NCBI RefSeq assembly: GCF_902499045.1
Contig: NZ_CABVPL010000013.1
Coordinates: forward strand, 1 to 64,000
Reading direction: 5' to 3'
DNA length: 64,000 nucleotides
From: Burkholderia latens
GTDB taxonomy: Bacteria > Pseudomonadota > Gammaproteobacteria > Burkholderiales > Burkholderiaceae
The notes beneath the pieces were generated by a model, which ran no database searches, was not told where the DNA came from, and saw only the letters and a program-made list of their open reading frames with translations. A program made the translations under genes and the position numbers. Positions 40,648-48,730 of the stretch are shown piece by piece (the first letter of the stretch is position 1; each line of letters opens with the position of its first letter).

Positions 40648-40974
40648 TGTCTCCTCCGGGGATCCTTCCGGTCGGTGCCGGACTCTTTGCCGTAGAGGCA
40701 AGCAAACATCGGGCCACGACGTGTTCCGCGCCACGCGTCGGCCGGCCGCGGTGCTGCTCGGCCCGATATGAAAGGAAAACGCAAGCATGTCGACGGGACG
40801 CACGTAGCGCAGCGCGGTCCGGCATCGCGAACGTGATAGCGCGAAACGCGGGCGAATCGCCACCCGGACGAATCCCTATCTTGATCACGGGCGCGATTCT
40901 GGCTTCATACGTTTCGTTTCGCCGCCGGCCGCCCAGCGCACGGCAGCCCCCTTTTCTCGTGACGCACGATCGAC
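40648..40974. other. Divergent gap between the sigma-54 activator gene and an alpha/beta hydrolase gene
   Basis: This 327-bp gap must hold the promoters of both genes. The open frame of the activator continues through it without conserved sequence. I see no clear promoter box or additional gene. Confidence 0.45.
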
Positions 40975-42048
40975 ATGACGCAATCGCCCCGCCATTTCCC
41001 CCTCGCCGCGCGCCGGCTGTCGCGCGACGCGTGCACGATCGCGTGGACCGAAGCCGGCAATCCGCTCGGCGACCCGGTGGTCGTGCTGCACGGCGGCCCC
41101 GGCAGCGGCAGCCGTCCTGCCGTACTGCGCCTGTTCGACCTGACGCGCATGCGCGTCGTGCTGGTCGATCAGCGTGGCGCGGGCGCGTCGACACCGCGCG
41201 GCGGCCTGCGTCACAACAACACGATGCGCCTCGTCGGCGACCTCGACGCGCTGCGTGCGCAATTCGGCATCGCGCGCTGGGGCGTCGTCGGCGGATCGTG
41301 GGGCGCGGCGCTCGCGCTCGCGTATGCGGGACGGCATCCGTGTCGCGTGACAGGCGTCGTGCTGCGCGGGTTGTTCCTCACGTCGCCGCGCGAAGTGCGC
41401 GGCCTGTTCGTCGGCGCACGTGCGCAAGCGCCGCGAGCATGGCGACGCCTGACGGCCGCCGCCGGCACGGCGTGCGCGCATCGTCTGATCGCCAACTGCG
41501 CGCGGCATTTGCAGCCCGGCGCCGCCGCGGCGCGACAACGTGCGATCGCGCTCGCGTGGAACGCGTATGAAGACGCGATCCTCACCGGGCAGCCGGCACG
41601 TGGGGCAAGGCCGACGCAACCCGCCATCGATCGCCTGATCGCCAAATACCGGATCCAGGCGCACTACCTGCGGCGCAATTGCTGGCTCGGCGAGCGCCGG
41701 CTGCTCGCGCTCGCGCGACAGGCCGCGCAAGCCGGCGTGCCGATCCACGCGGTGCATGGCACGCGCGACCGCGTATGTCCGGTCGATAACGTCGATCGTC
41801 TCGCGCGCGCGGTGCCGGCCGCGATCGTCGAACGCGTGGCCGCCGGGCATCTGGCGACCGACGATGCGCTTGCGCGTGGCGTCGCACGCGCGGTGCGCGA
41901 CATGCTCGGCGTCACGGCAGCCGGCGCCCCGCAGCACACCGACGCGCCCGCTCAGTCCCACGCATGGCGCGCGCCGATCCACGCACCGCGCGGCGCGCCC
42001 GGCCCGACGAACTGCTCGTTGACGGGCTTGAACCCGTCGAACTCGTGA
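40975..42048 (+). CDS. Alpha/beta hydrolase, proline iminopeptidase family
   Basis: The 357-residue protein has the proline iminopeptidase pattern: oxyanion loop LHGGPGSGSRPAVL, LVDQRGAGASTP, nucleophile Ser in GGSWGAALALAYA, an Asp in HGTRDRVCPVDN and the His in AAGHLATDD. The usual length is about 315 residues. Here the last 35 or so codons run over the convergent TonB-receptor remnant and read as its antisense, so the original stop appears to be missing. A free-standing peptidase or related hydrolase; substrate unknown. Confidence 0.82.
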   Translation: MTQSPRHFPLAARRLSRDACTIAWTEAGNPLGDPVVVLHGGPGSGSRPAVLRLFDLTRMRVVLVDQRGAGASTPRGGLRHNNTMRLVGDLDALRAQFGIARWGVVGGSWGAALALAYAGRHPCRVTGVVLRGLFLTSPREVRGLFVGARAQAPRAWRRLTAAAGTACAHRLIANCARHLQPGAAAARQRAIALAWNAYEDAILTGQPARGARPTQPAIDRLIAKYRIQAHYLRRNCWLGERRLLALARQAAQAGVPIHAVHGTRDRVCPVDNVDRLARAVPAAIVERVAAGHLATDDALARGVARAVRDMLGVTAAGAPQHTDAPAQSHAWRAPIHAPRGAPGPTNCSLTGLNPSNS

Positions 42049-42448
42049 TTCGGGCCGTTGAAGAAGCTGCGGCCGAGCATCGCGAAGCTCGCATAGCGCT
42101 TGTCGAGCAGGTTCGTCACCGACGCGAACAGTTGCACGTGTTTCGTGACTTGCCACGTCGTGTCGACATCGATCAGGCAATAGCTCGGGATCTTGCCGTT
42201 GACGTCCTCGTTGTTCTCGTCGCCGCGCGCGAATACGCCGCTGCGGTACGTGACGTTCGCGCCGACGTCCCGTTCCGGCGTCGCCGCATAGTCCAGCCGC
42301 AACTTCACGGTGCGCGACGGAATCCCCGGTATGCGGTCGCCGGCGCGGACGCCGGCATCAGCCAGCCGCCGAGCAGCCCGCCGAAGCACACCGTGACGCT
42401 CGCGCGCCGTGCGACGACGCGGCGCTTCGGTGCGTGCGCTCCCTTCAT
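41952..42448 (-). pseudogene. TonB-dependent receptor remnant, both ends kept, middle deleted
   Basis: A good start (ATG at 42448 after GAGGAG) encodes a signal peptide, MKGAHAPKRRVVARRASVTV through LMPASAPA. The frame breaks a few codons later. In another frame, from about 42345 to 41952, lies the C-terminus of a TonB-dependent receptor: AGDRIPGIPSRTVKLRLDY, VNGKIPSYCLIDVDTTW, LFASVTNLLDKRYA and a terminal aromatic strand GARHAWD. Intact receptors need about 700 residues, so roughly 1.7-2 kb is missing and the junction is out of frame. It lies beside the PQQ alcohol dehydrogenase; receptors of such loci can import PQQ or metal chelates, but the original ligand cannot be told. Confidence 0.85.
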
Positions 42449-42663
42449 CTTCCGTCTCCTCTTTTTATATCGTTATCCGTAGCGACGCGGCGGCGGTCGG
42501 CAATGTTGCATCGCGCGACCTCGTTCAACATCACGTTGGCTGTCTCGCGGCGCACCGACAGCGGCAAGAAACATGCCGATGTGCGAATCGTCCGACCGGG
42601 TGCCTGGTTGCCGCGACCGCGCCGGGAAGTGCCGTGCGTCGCTGTTGCGGTTCGTGCCAACGC

Positions 42664-42679
42664 TGTTGCACCTGTGTCA
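42664..42679. promoter_or_regulatory. Candidate activator site upstream of the dehydrogenase
   Basis: TGTTGCACCTGTGTCA resembles the pqqA upstream site TGTTGCAACCTGACACA, with one base less in the middle. It lies about 345 bp upstream of the -24/-12 promoter, within enhancer range but further than usual. It is a weaker match than the sites before pqqA and the acetyl-CoA synthetase remnant. Confidence 0.35.
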
Positions 42680-43021
42680 ATTTGGATCAGCGCCGCGGCA
42701 TTGACGCGAGCGCGGCGCCACGCCGGCTGCCGATCACGTGCACATCGCCGCGGCGCGACATCGCGCACACGCGGCCGGAAATCCGGGTGCATCACCCGAC
42801 GGTCATCGGCAGCGTCCAGACGCGCGCCCGCGCCGCCGCCGCCATCGAAACGCGCCCGCTGCGCACCATCCCCCCATCGACGCACTGTCATGTTTCGCAA
42901 CACTCGGGCAACGGCTGTCCCCGAACGCAACACACGCGGATCAACTGCGCTGCACCGCGCGCGTGGCCGCAGCGCGCGCGATTTCCCGCTCTGCGTTGCA
43001 CGGCAAGGCTCGCTGCGCAAT

Positions 43022-43035
43022 GGCATGCGATTTGC
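43022..43035 (+). promoter_or_regulatory. Sigma-54 (-24/-12) promoter of the quinoprotein dehydrogenase
   Basis: TGGCATGCGATTTGCG matches the consensus TGGCACG-N4-TTGCW closely, with GG and GC exactly ten bases apart. It shares GGCATG with the pqqA promoter and with a third copy at 48685. The predicted leader to the ATG at 43127 is about 80 bases. Confidence 0.8.
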
Positions 43036-43126
43036 GTGATTGGCAGCGCACTGAACCCGGAACCCCACCGAGCCGGCCTGGCCGGATGTTGGCCGCGGTG
43101 CGACCACAATGACTCAGGAGACAACC

Positions 43127-44854
43127 ATGAAAAAACTCTCGGCTTCGACGAGCCGACTGGCAATGATCGGCATCGCGGCGGCAGCCGCGGTCGTCTTCAA
43201 TCCCGGCTTCGTGAATGCCGCCGCGGATTACCAGGCCGTCACGTACCAGCGTCTCACCGATGCGCAGCGCGATCCGGGCTGGCTCACCTACTACCGCACA
43301 TACAACGGCCACGCGCATTCGCCGCTCAAGCAGATCGAGCCGTCAAACGTGAAGCAGCTCACGCAGGCGTGGAGCTACAAGTTTCCGGCCGAGTTGAAGC
43401 AGGGTTTCGAAGCGACGCCGATCGTCAACGGCCGCTACCTGTTCGTGACCACGCCGAAGGACAACGTATATGCGTTCGACGCGGCCACCGGCGCGCAACT
43501 GTGGAAATACGAGCCGAAGCTCGGAGCAGAATCGTTCAAGACGGCGTGCTGCGACGTCGTGAACCGCGGCGTCGCGCTGTACGGCAAGAACGTCTACGTC
43601 GCGATGCTGAGCGGCGAAGTAGCCGCGCTCGATGCGCAGACCGGCGCGCTCGTGTGGAAGAAGCAGATGTTCGAGCCGGGGCTCGGCTACGCGTTCTCAC
43701 TCGCGCCGCTCGCGATCGACGGCGCGATCGTCGTCGGCAGCTCGGGCGGCGAATACGGTGCGCGCGGCTTCATCGCCGCACTCAGCCCGAACGACGGCTC
43801 GGTGCTGTGGAAGCGCTTCACGATCCCCGGCCAGGGCGAGAAGCATGGCGACACGTGGCCCGACGGGATGCAGGCGCACGGCGGCGCACCGGCGTGGCTC
43901 ACCGGCACCTACGACGCGGCGACGCGCACGCTGTACTGGGGCGTCGGCAACCCGGGGCCGTGGCTCGCGGACCTGCGCCCCGGCGACAACCTGTACTCCG
44001 ATTCGCTGCTCGCGCTCGATCCGAAGAACGGCGAACTCAAGTGGCACTACCAGTACACGAAGCACGACACCTGGGACTATGACGGCGTCAACACGCCCGT
44101 GCTCGCGACGATCAAGTACAAGGGCAAGGAACACGACGCGATCATCCACGCGGACCGCAACGGCTACTTCCACGCGATCGACCGCGACAGCGGCAAGCTG
44201 ATCTACGCGGAGCCGTTCGTGAAGGCGACGTCGGTCACCGGCTACACGGAAGACGGTGCGCCGATCCAGGATCCCGCGAAGTATCCGAAGGTCGGCACGA
44301 CGATCGATACGTGCCCGAGCTTCCTCGGCGGCAAGAACTGGTGGTCGGTGTCGTACGACCCCGAGCGTCATCTCGCGATCGTGCCGTCGCTGCATGCGTG
44401 CATGAGCCTGTCGGGCAAATCGGTCACCTATATGGAAGGGCTGCCGTATCTCGGCGAAGGCTTCGAGATCAAGCCGGAGCCGGGCAGCGAAGGCTACGGC
44501 GAACTGCAGGCGATCGACGTGAACACCGGCAAGAAGGTGTGGAGTCACTGGAGCAAGCTGCCGTGGAACGGCGGCGTCGCGACGACCGCGAGCGGCCTCG
44601 CGTTCAGCGGCTCGCTCGACGGCCACCTGTACGCGTTCGACGTGTCGACCGGCAAGGTGCTGTGGGAAAGCCCGAAGCTCGCGAGCGGGATCATCGCGCA
44701 GCCGTCCGTGTTTGAAGTCGACGGCAAGGAGTACGTAGCGGTGCTCGCCGGCTACGGCGGCGCGAACCCGATCTGGGGCGGCCCGATGGCGAAGGCGGCG
44801 GACGATGTGCCGCGCGGCGGCACGCTGTACGTGTTCGCGCTGAACCGCGGCTGA
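43127..44854 (+). CDS. PQQ-dependent alcohol dehydrogenase, predicted lanthanide type (ExaA/PedH/XoxF family)
   Basis: The 575-residue periplasmic quinoprotein has a signal peptide (ending VNAA) and an eight-bladed propeller with several tryptophan-docking repeats (LWKYEP, LVWKKQM, LWKRF, VWSHWSK, LWESPK). The vicinal disulfide is Cys141-Cys142. The catalytic base is Asp317 in HDTWDYDGVN, and Asp319 two residues on is the extra ligand that marks lanthanide-dependent members; calcium enzymes carry Ala, Ser or Thr there. There is no C-terminal cytochrome domain, so electrons go to a separate carrier, most likely encoded by the next gene. The ribosome site is AGGAG. It probably oxidises ethanol or other primary alcohols; substrate not fixed by sequence. 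Confidence 0.93.
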   Translation: MKKLSASTSRLAMIGIAAAAAVVFNPGFVNAAADYQAVTYQRLTDAQRDPGWLTYYRTYNGHAHSPLKQIEPSNVKQLTQAWSYKFPAELKQGFEATPIVNGRYLFVTTPKDNVYAFDAATGAQLWKYEPKLGAESFKTACCDVVNRGVALYGKNVYVAMLSGEVAALDAQTGALVWKKQMFEPGLGYAFSLAPLAIDGAIVVGSSGGEYGARGFIAALSPNDGSVLWKRFTIPGQGEKHGDTWPDGMQAHGGAPAWLTGTYDAATRTLYWGVGNPGPWLADLRPGDNLYSDSLLALDPKNGELKWHYQYTKHDTWDYDGVNTPVLATIKYKGKEHDAIIHADRNGYFHAIDRDSGKLIYAEPFVKATSVTGYTEDGAPIQDPAKYPKVGTTIDTCPSFLGGKNWWSVSYDPERHLAIVPSLHACMSLSGKSVTYMEGLPYLGEGFEIKPEPGSEGYGELQAIDVNTGKKVWSHWSKLPWNGGVATTASGLAFSGSLDGHLYAFDVSTGKVLWESPKLASGIIAQPSVFEVDGKEYVAVLAGYGGANPIWGGPMAKAADDVPRGGTLYVFALNRG

Positions 44855-44880
44855 GCGTCGTCCCATTCAACCGCATGACG

Positions 44881-44899
44881 CCCGCGCCGCCGGCGCGGG
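44881..44899 (+). other. Strong GC hairpin between the dehydrogenase and fusion-protein genes
   Basis: Perfect 8-bp arms CCCGCGCC and GGCGCGGG enclose a 3-base loop, 27 bp after the dehydrogenase stop and 42 bp before the next start. There is no U-tract directly after it, so it is not a standard terminator. It may stabilise the dehydrogenase mRNA or lower expression of the downstream genes. Confidence 0.5.
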
Positions 44900-44940
44900 T
44901 GCGTTCCCCCTCGTTACTCTTTTCAACCGAGCGTCCGATC

Positions 44941-46209
44941 ATGAACATCCGATATTCCCGCGTCGCCGCGGCCTGTGCGTTCGCGGCCGGCGCCGCGCTG
45001 ACCCCGGCGCCGGCCACGGCCGCGACGCCGGTGCGCGTCTGCTCGCTGCCCGGTACGCCGACGGCCGCGCTCGACAAGGCCGTCGCCCGCGACGCGTTTC
45101 GCACGGCCGGCATCGCCGCAACGTTTTCCGCGCACGAAGCCGGCGGCAGCGACGACGACGGCGTGTCCGCGCACGAACTCGCCGGCATCCTCGAACGCGA
45201 TTGCGACGTGCTCGCCGGCTTCCCGCGCTCGGCGATCGCCGACGCGTCCGACACGAAGCTGCTGTTCTCGCAGGGCTACCTGCGCTCGGGCTACGTGAGC
45301 GTCACGCGCCGCGACGCCGGCACGCCGGCGCCCGGCCGCGAAATCGTCGCGGCCACTTACGCGAGCCCCGCGCAACTGATCGCGGTCCAGCAGAAGGACG
45401 CGCGCTTCGATCTCGAGAACACGTCCGCGCAGACGGTGGACGCGGTCGCCCGCGGTCGTGCACATCGCGCGATCGTCTGGTATCCGGCGGTCGTCGCGTA
45501 CCAAGCCACGCATCCGAAGCAGGCGTTCCGTATCGGCGCGACGTCGTCGCCGTATGCGGAGTGGCAGCTCACGTTCGCGTTCGCGCCGCGCTCGGCCGCG
45601 TTGCAGCAGCGTATCGATGCAGCGCTCACCCAAATGAAGAACGATGGCCGGCTCGCCGCGCTGACGCGCAAGTGGGCGCTCCCCGGCAGTGCGCTCGAAG
45701 CGCATGAGTCGCACGGGTCGCGCATGCCGGCGCGCTTCCTCGACGGTGCGATGGCGGCCGGCGGCCGCACGTCTGTCGGCTTGCTGCACGCGCGCAATGC
45801 ATCCGCTGGCGGCCGCTTCATCCGCATCGCCGCGAGCGGGGGCGACGCCGCGCCCGCATTCGACGCCGCGCAAGCCGCGCATGGCAAGCAGATCTACGGC
45901 AGTGCGTGCGCGAAATGCCACGGCGCCGATCTCGAAGGCAACACCGCGCCCGCGCTGAGCGGCCCGTCGTTCGCGCCGCTGTCGCATTCGCACCTGACGA
46001 TCGGCGGCGTGTTCGGCTACATGGCGACCAACATGCCGGCGGATCAGCCCGGCAAGCTCAAGGACGACGAATACGCGGACCTGATGGCGTTCCTGCTCGC
46101 GTCGAACGGCTATGTCGCGAGCAAGACGAAGCTGACGGCCGATGCCGCGCGCGCATCGACGGCGCCGCTCGTCGTCGGTCCGGCCGGACACAAGGACGCG
46201 AGCCAGTGA
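44941..46209 (+). CDS. Fusion of periplasmic solute-binding (XoxJ-like) domain and cytochrome c
   Basis: The 422-residue exported protein (signal peptide ending TPAPATA) has two parts. Residues about 28-245 look like a family-3 solute-binding protein of the MxaJ/XoxJ type (VRVCSLPGTPTAALDKAVAR, DVLAGFPRSAIADA, an IDAALTQMKNDGRLAAL helix near the end). After a linker, residues about 305-395 form a class I cytochrome c with heme motif CAKCH (323-327) and a probable Met ligand in NMPADQP. XoxJ and XoxG are normally separate proteins serving a lanthanide methanol dehydrogenase. Here one polypeptide could both assist and accept electrons from the dehydrogenase encoded just upstream. Fusion call is clear; roles are inferred. 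Confidence 0.85.
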   Translation: MNIRYSRVAAACAFAAGAALTPAPATAATPVRVCSLPGTPTAALDKAVARDAFRTAGIAATFSAHEAGGSDDDGVSAHELAGILERDCDVLAGFPRSAIADASDTKLLFSQGYLRSGYVSVTRRDAGTPAPGREIVAATYASPAQLIAVQQKDARFDLENTSAQTVDAVARGRAHRAIVWYPAVVAYQATHPKQAFRIGATSSPYAEWQLTFAFAPRSAALQQRIDAALTQMKNDGRLAALTRKWALPGSALEAHESHGSRMPARFLDGAMAAGGRTSVGLLHARNASAGGRFIRIAASGGDAAPAFDAAQAAHGKQIYGSACAKCHGADLEGNTAPALSGPSFAPLSHSHLTIGGVFGYMATNMPADQPGKLKDDEYADLMAFLLASNGYVASKTKLTADAARASTAPLVVGPAGHKDASQ

Positions 46210-46288
46210 CAGCGCGCCCGGCGGCTTCGCGATGCGACGCGAGCCGCGCCCTTCCCCACGATTTCATCTTCACCAGGAAACGACCGTG

Positions 46289-46603
46289 ATGCATCCGACC
46301 TCTCGTAGAACCTTCTTCATCCACGCCATCGGCCTGTGCGCGACGCTCGCCGCCACGCGTGCGGCCTTCGCGGCGCCGCCGCTCGTCGACGAGAACGACG
46401 CCGCCGCGAAGACGCTCGGCTATCGCGCGCACGCATCGAGCGTCGACGCCGCGCAGTTCCCGAAATACCAGGCCGGCCAGCGCTGCTCGAACTGCCGCTT
46501 CTACAAGGGCGAGGCGGCCGATGCGACCGGCTCGTGTCCGATGTTCGGCGGCAAGTCGGTCGCGGCGGACGGCTGGTGCAACGTATATGCGAAGCGCGCG
46601 TGA
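46289..46603 (+). CDS. High-potential iron-sulfur protein (HiPIP)
   Basis: The 104-residue protein has a twin-arginine signal ([12 protein letters not shown] to AAFAA). The HiPIP cysteine pattern follows: CSNC, then Cys in TGSCPMFGG and in DGWCNVYA, four ligands for one [4Fe-4S] cluster. It is a soluble periplasmic electron carrier. Downstream of the cytochrome-containing fusion gene, it could carry electrons from the alcohol oxidation system to a terminal oxidase. A GTG directly before the ATG is an alternative start. Confidence 0.92.
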   Translation: MHPTSRRTFFIHAIGLCATLAATRAAFAAPPLVDENDAAAKTLGYRAHASSVDAAQFPKYQAGQRCSNCRFYKGEAADATGSCPMFGGKSVAADGWCNVYAKRA

Positions 46604-46619
46604 CGCGGCGCGCGGCGGG

Positions 46620-48488
46620 ATGCCCGCGCGGCCCGCACCGGTCGCCGCGGCCGGCGGCGACGACGGCACGCTGCCGCACGCCGCCGCGCATCTTCATGCG
46701 CTGATCGCGACGGGCCTGGCGCGCGGGTTCGTCACGCGCGGCGACATCATCGACGCGCTGCCCGACGACGACGCGCACGAAGGCGGCATCGACGCGGCGG
46801 CCGCGGCGCTCGGCGAGCTCGGCATCGCCGTATGCGAGCGCGCCGATACCGCGAATGGCTGGTCGCTCGACCGCCACTTCCGGCCGGCGCCGCCGGCGCG
46901 CGGGTGGGCCGACGGCGCCGGCCCGATTGCCGCCGCGGACCTGCTCGCGCCGCGGACGACCGATCCGGTCCGGCTGTACCTGCGCGACATGGGCATGACG
47001 CCGCTCCTCACGCGCGACCAGGAATTCGCGTATGCGCGGCGGCTCGAGCGCGGCCGCGCGGCATCGGTCGCGGTGCTGTGCGGCGACCCCGATGCCCTCG
47101 ATGCGCTGATCGCCATCCGCACGGAAATCGCCGATTGCCGGGCCGCCGCATCGATCTATGTGATCTGTGTTGCCGATGGCGACGGCGATGATGCAAGGTC
47201 TGTCAACGCAGAGGCACACGCTTCGCCGGCACTCGCCGGTGAAGCCGCTCACGATGTCGAAAACAGCGACACGGACCCACGCCACGACGATTCCGCCGCG
47301 CGCGACGCGATCGTGGCGCGGCTCGCCGGCCTCGACGCACTCGCCCACGGCATGCGCGCGGCACTCGCATGCGGCGGCACGGCGTCGGCCGCGTATCGCA
47401 CGCACGTCAGCGACGCCGCCGCGTTGCTCGGCACGCTGCACCTGTCCGCACGCGCGCTCGAGCGGATGAGCGAACCGTTGCGCGCCCGCGCACGCCGGCA
47501 ACGCGTGCTGCGGGGCCGGCTCGCGCGCATGCTGGCCGACGCGGGCGTGCCGCCGTCGTTCGCGCACGCGGCCGACGACGATCACGCGGGCTGGCTCGCG
47601 TCATGCATCGCCGCGCATCCGTCCTGCGGCCCGGCATTGACACGGCGTGCCGCCGACTTCGTCGACGCACGCGACACGATCCTGCGCGATGCCCGGACAT
47701 CGGCGCTTCCGCCCGCCGCGACCGCGACGCTCGATGCGCGCGTCGACGCAATCGAGCGCGCGATGCAACCGGCCCGTACAGCGCTGTTCGACGCGAACCT
47801 GCGGCTCGTCGTGTCGATCGCGAAGCGCTATCCCGATCGCGGGCTGCCGTTCGCCGACCTCATCCAGGAAGGCAACATCGGCCTGTTGAAGGCAATCGAG
47901 CGCTACGACTACCGGCGCGGCTTCCGGTTCTCGACCTACGCGACGTGGTGGATCCGGCAGGCGATCACGCATGCCCTCGCCGATCTCGGCCGCACGATCC
48001 GCGTGCCGACGCACACGGTCGATGCGCTGAACAAGCTCACGCGGGTCGCCCGCGCGCATCGGCAGCGCGCGGGCACGGCGGCAACGCTCGCGCAACTGGC
48101 CGCGCGCATGGACGAACCGGTCGACAAGGTGCGCGACTTGATGGCGATCGTGAAGGAACCGGTATCGGCCGACGTGCCGATCTCGCCGGAAGGCGACATG
48201 ACGTTCGCCGACGTCGCGCCGGACTTGTCGTCGCCGTCGCCCGAGGATGCCGCCGGCGCCACGCAATTGCGCAGAACAATCGCCGCCGCGATCGACCGGC
48301 TGCCGCCGCGCGAAGCGACGGTCCTGAGGCTGCGCTACGGGCTGTACACCGACGAAGGCTGCTCGCTGCGCGACATCGGCCGCCAGTTGAACCTGTCCGC
48401 CGAACGCGTGCGGCAGATCGAGGCGTCGGCACTTGCCCGCCTGCGCGAATCCGACGCGCTGGGCGCGCTCCGGTCGTTCATCGCGTAG
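46620..48488 (+). CDS. RpoD-like sigma-70 factor (paralogue)
   Basis: The 622-residue protein has the housekeeping sigma architecture: a region 1.1-like start ([17 protein letters not shown]), region 1.2 ([20 protein letters not shown]), a diverged non-conserved insert, region 2 ([36 protein letters not shown]), region 3, and region 4 ([35 protein letters not shown]). Regions 2 and 4 are close to RpoD, but the insert and N-terminus differ strongly, so it is a second group 1-like sigma factor, not the primary one. It starts 16 bp after the HiPIP stop and is likely in the dehydrogenase transcription unit. An in-frame ATG at 46587 is possible. Confidence 0.87.
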   Translation: MPARPAPVAAAGGDDGTLPHAAAHLHALIATGLARGFVTRGDIIDALPDDDAHEGGIDAAAAALGELGIAVCERADTANGWSLDRHFRPAPPARGWADGAGPIAAADLLAPRTTDPVRLYLRDMGMTPLLTRDQEFAYARRLERGRAASVAVLCGDPDALDALIAIRTEIADCRAAASIYVICVADGDGDDARSVNAEAHASPALAGEAAHDVENSDTDPRHDDSAARDAIVARLAGLDALAHGMRAALACGGTASAAYRTHVSDAAALLGTLHLSARALERMSEPLRARARRQRVLRGRLARMLADAGVPPSFAHAADDDHAGWLASCIAAHPSCGPALTRRAADFVDARDTILRDARTSALPPAATATLDARVDAIERAMQPARTALFDANLRLVVSIAKRYPDRGLPFADLIQEGNIGLLKAIERYDYRRGFRFSTYATWWIRQAITHALADLGRTIRVPTHTVDALNKLTRVARAHRQRAGTAATLAQLAARMDEPVDKVRDLMAIVKEPVSADVPISPEGDMTFADVAPDLSSPSPEDAAGATQLRRTIAAAIDRLPPREATVLRLRYGLYTDEGCSLRDIGRQLNLSAERVRQIEASALARLRESDALGALRSFIA

Positions 48489-48525
48489 CACGGCATTCTG
48501 CGCGCACGCCGCGTGCCGCTCGCCA

Positions 48526-48542
48526 TGTTGACGCCTGCAACA
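48526..48542. promoter_or_regulatory. Upstream activator motif before the acetyl-CoA synthetase remnant
   Basis: TGTTGACGCCTGCAACA has TGTTG and CAACA arms seven bases apart and shares the layout TGTTG-N3-CCTG-N2-ACA with the site upstream of pqqA. It lies about 145 bp above the -24/-12 promoter at 48685, the usual distance for an enhancer-binding protein. Confidence 0.5.
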
Positions 48543-48684
48543 CCGGCTGCTGCATTTCGACGCAACGCGTACGCCGCCAGGAACGCCGATCATCGTCTGT
48601 CCGTGCCCGGCACTGCGGATCGAACGCCGGAAGCCGCGCGGCATCGCGACCGCACGCCGTTGCAGCCGATCCTCCCGTCGATTG

Positions 48685-48698
48685 GCATGCAAGTTGCG
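48685..48698 (+). promoter_or_regulatory. Sigma-54 (-24/-12) promoter before the acetyl-CoA synthetase remnant
   Basis: TTGGCATGCAAGTTGCGT matches the consensus TGGCACG-N4-TTGCW with exact GG-N10-GC spacing. It is the closest match of the three copies in this region and still drives only a degraded gene. Confidence 0.8.
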
Positions 48699-48730
48699 TT
48701 TCGACAGTCACGCTACACCGGACGATTTCC

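Larger units (their letters stand above)
42449..43126. other. Regulatory region upstream of the quinoprotein dehydrogenase gene
   Basis: This 678-bp stretch lies between the receptor remnant and the dehydrogenase. No gene is supported. It contains a sigma-54 promoter (43022-43035), a candidate activator site (42664-42679) and a short palindrome TGTTTCGCAACA (42891-42902). Confidence 0.65.

Noticed and set aside
38632-40695. 687-codon plus-strand open frame
   Set aside because: Antisense of the sigma-54 activator, which has Walker A, GAFTGA and a Fis-type helix-turn-helix.
46289-48488. HiPIP and sigma factor as one fused protein
   Set aside because: The sigma frame is open upstream through the HiPIP gene, but there it is out of frame with the HiPIP, which has its own start, signal and stop.
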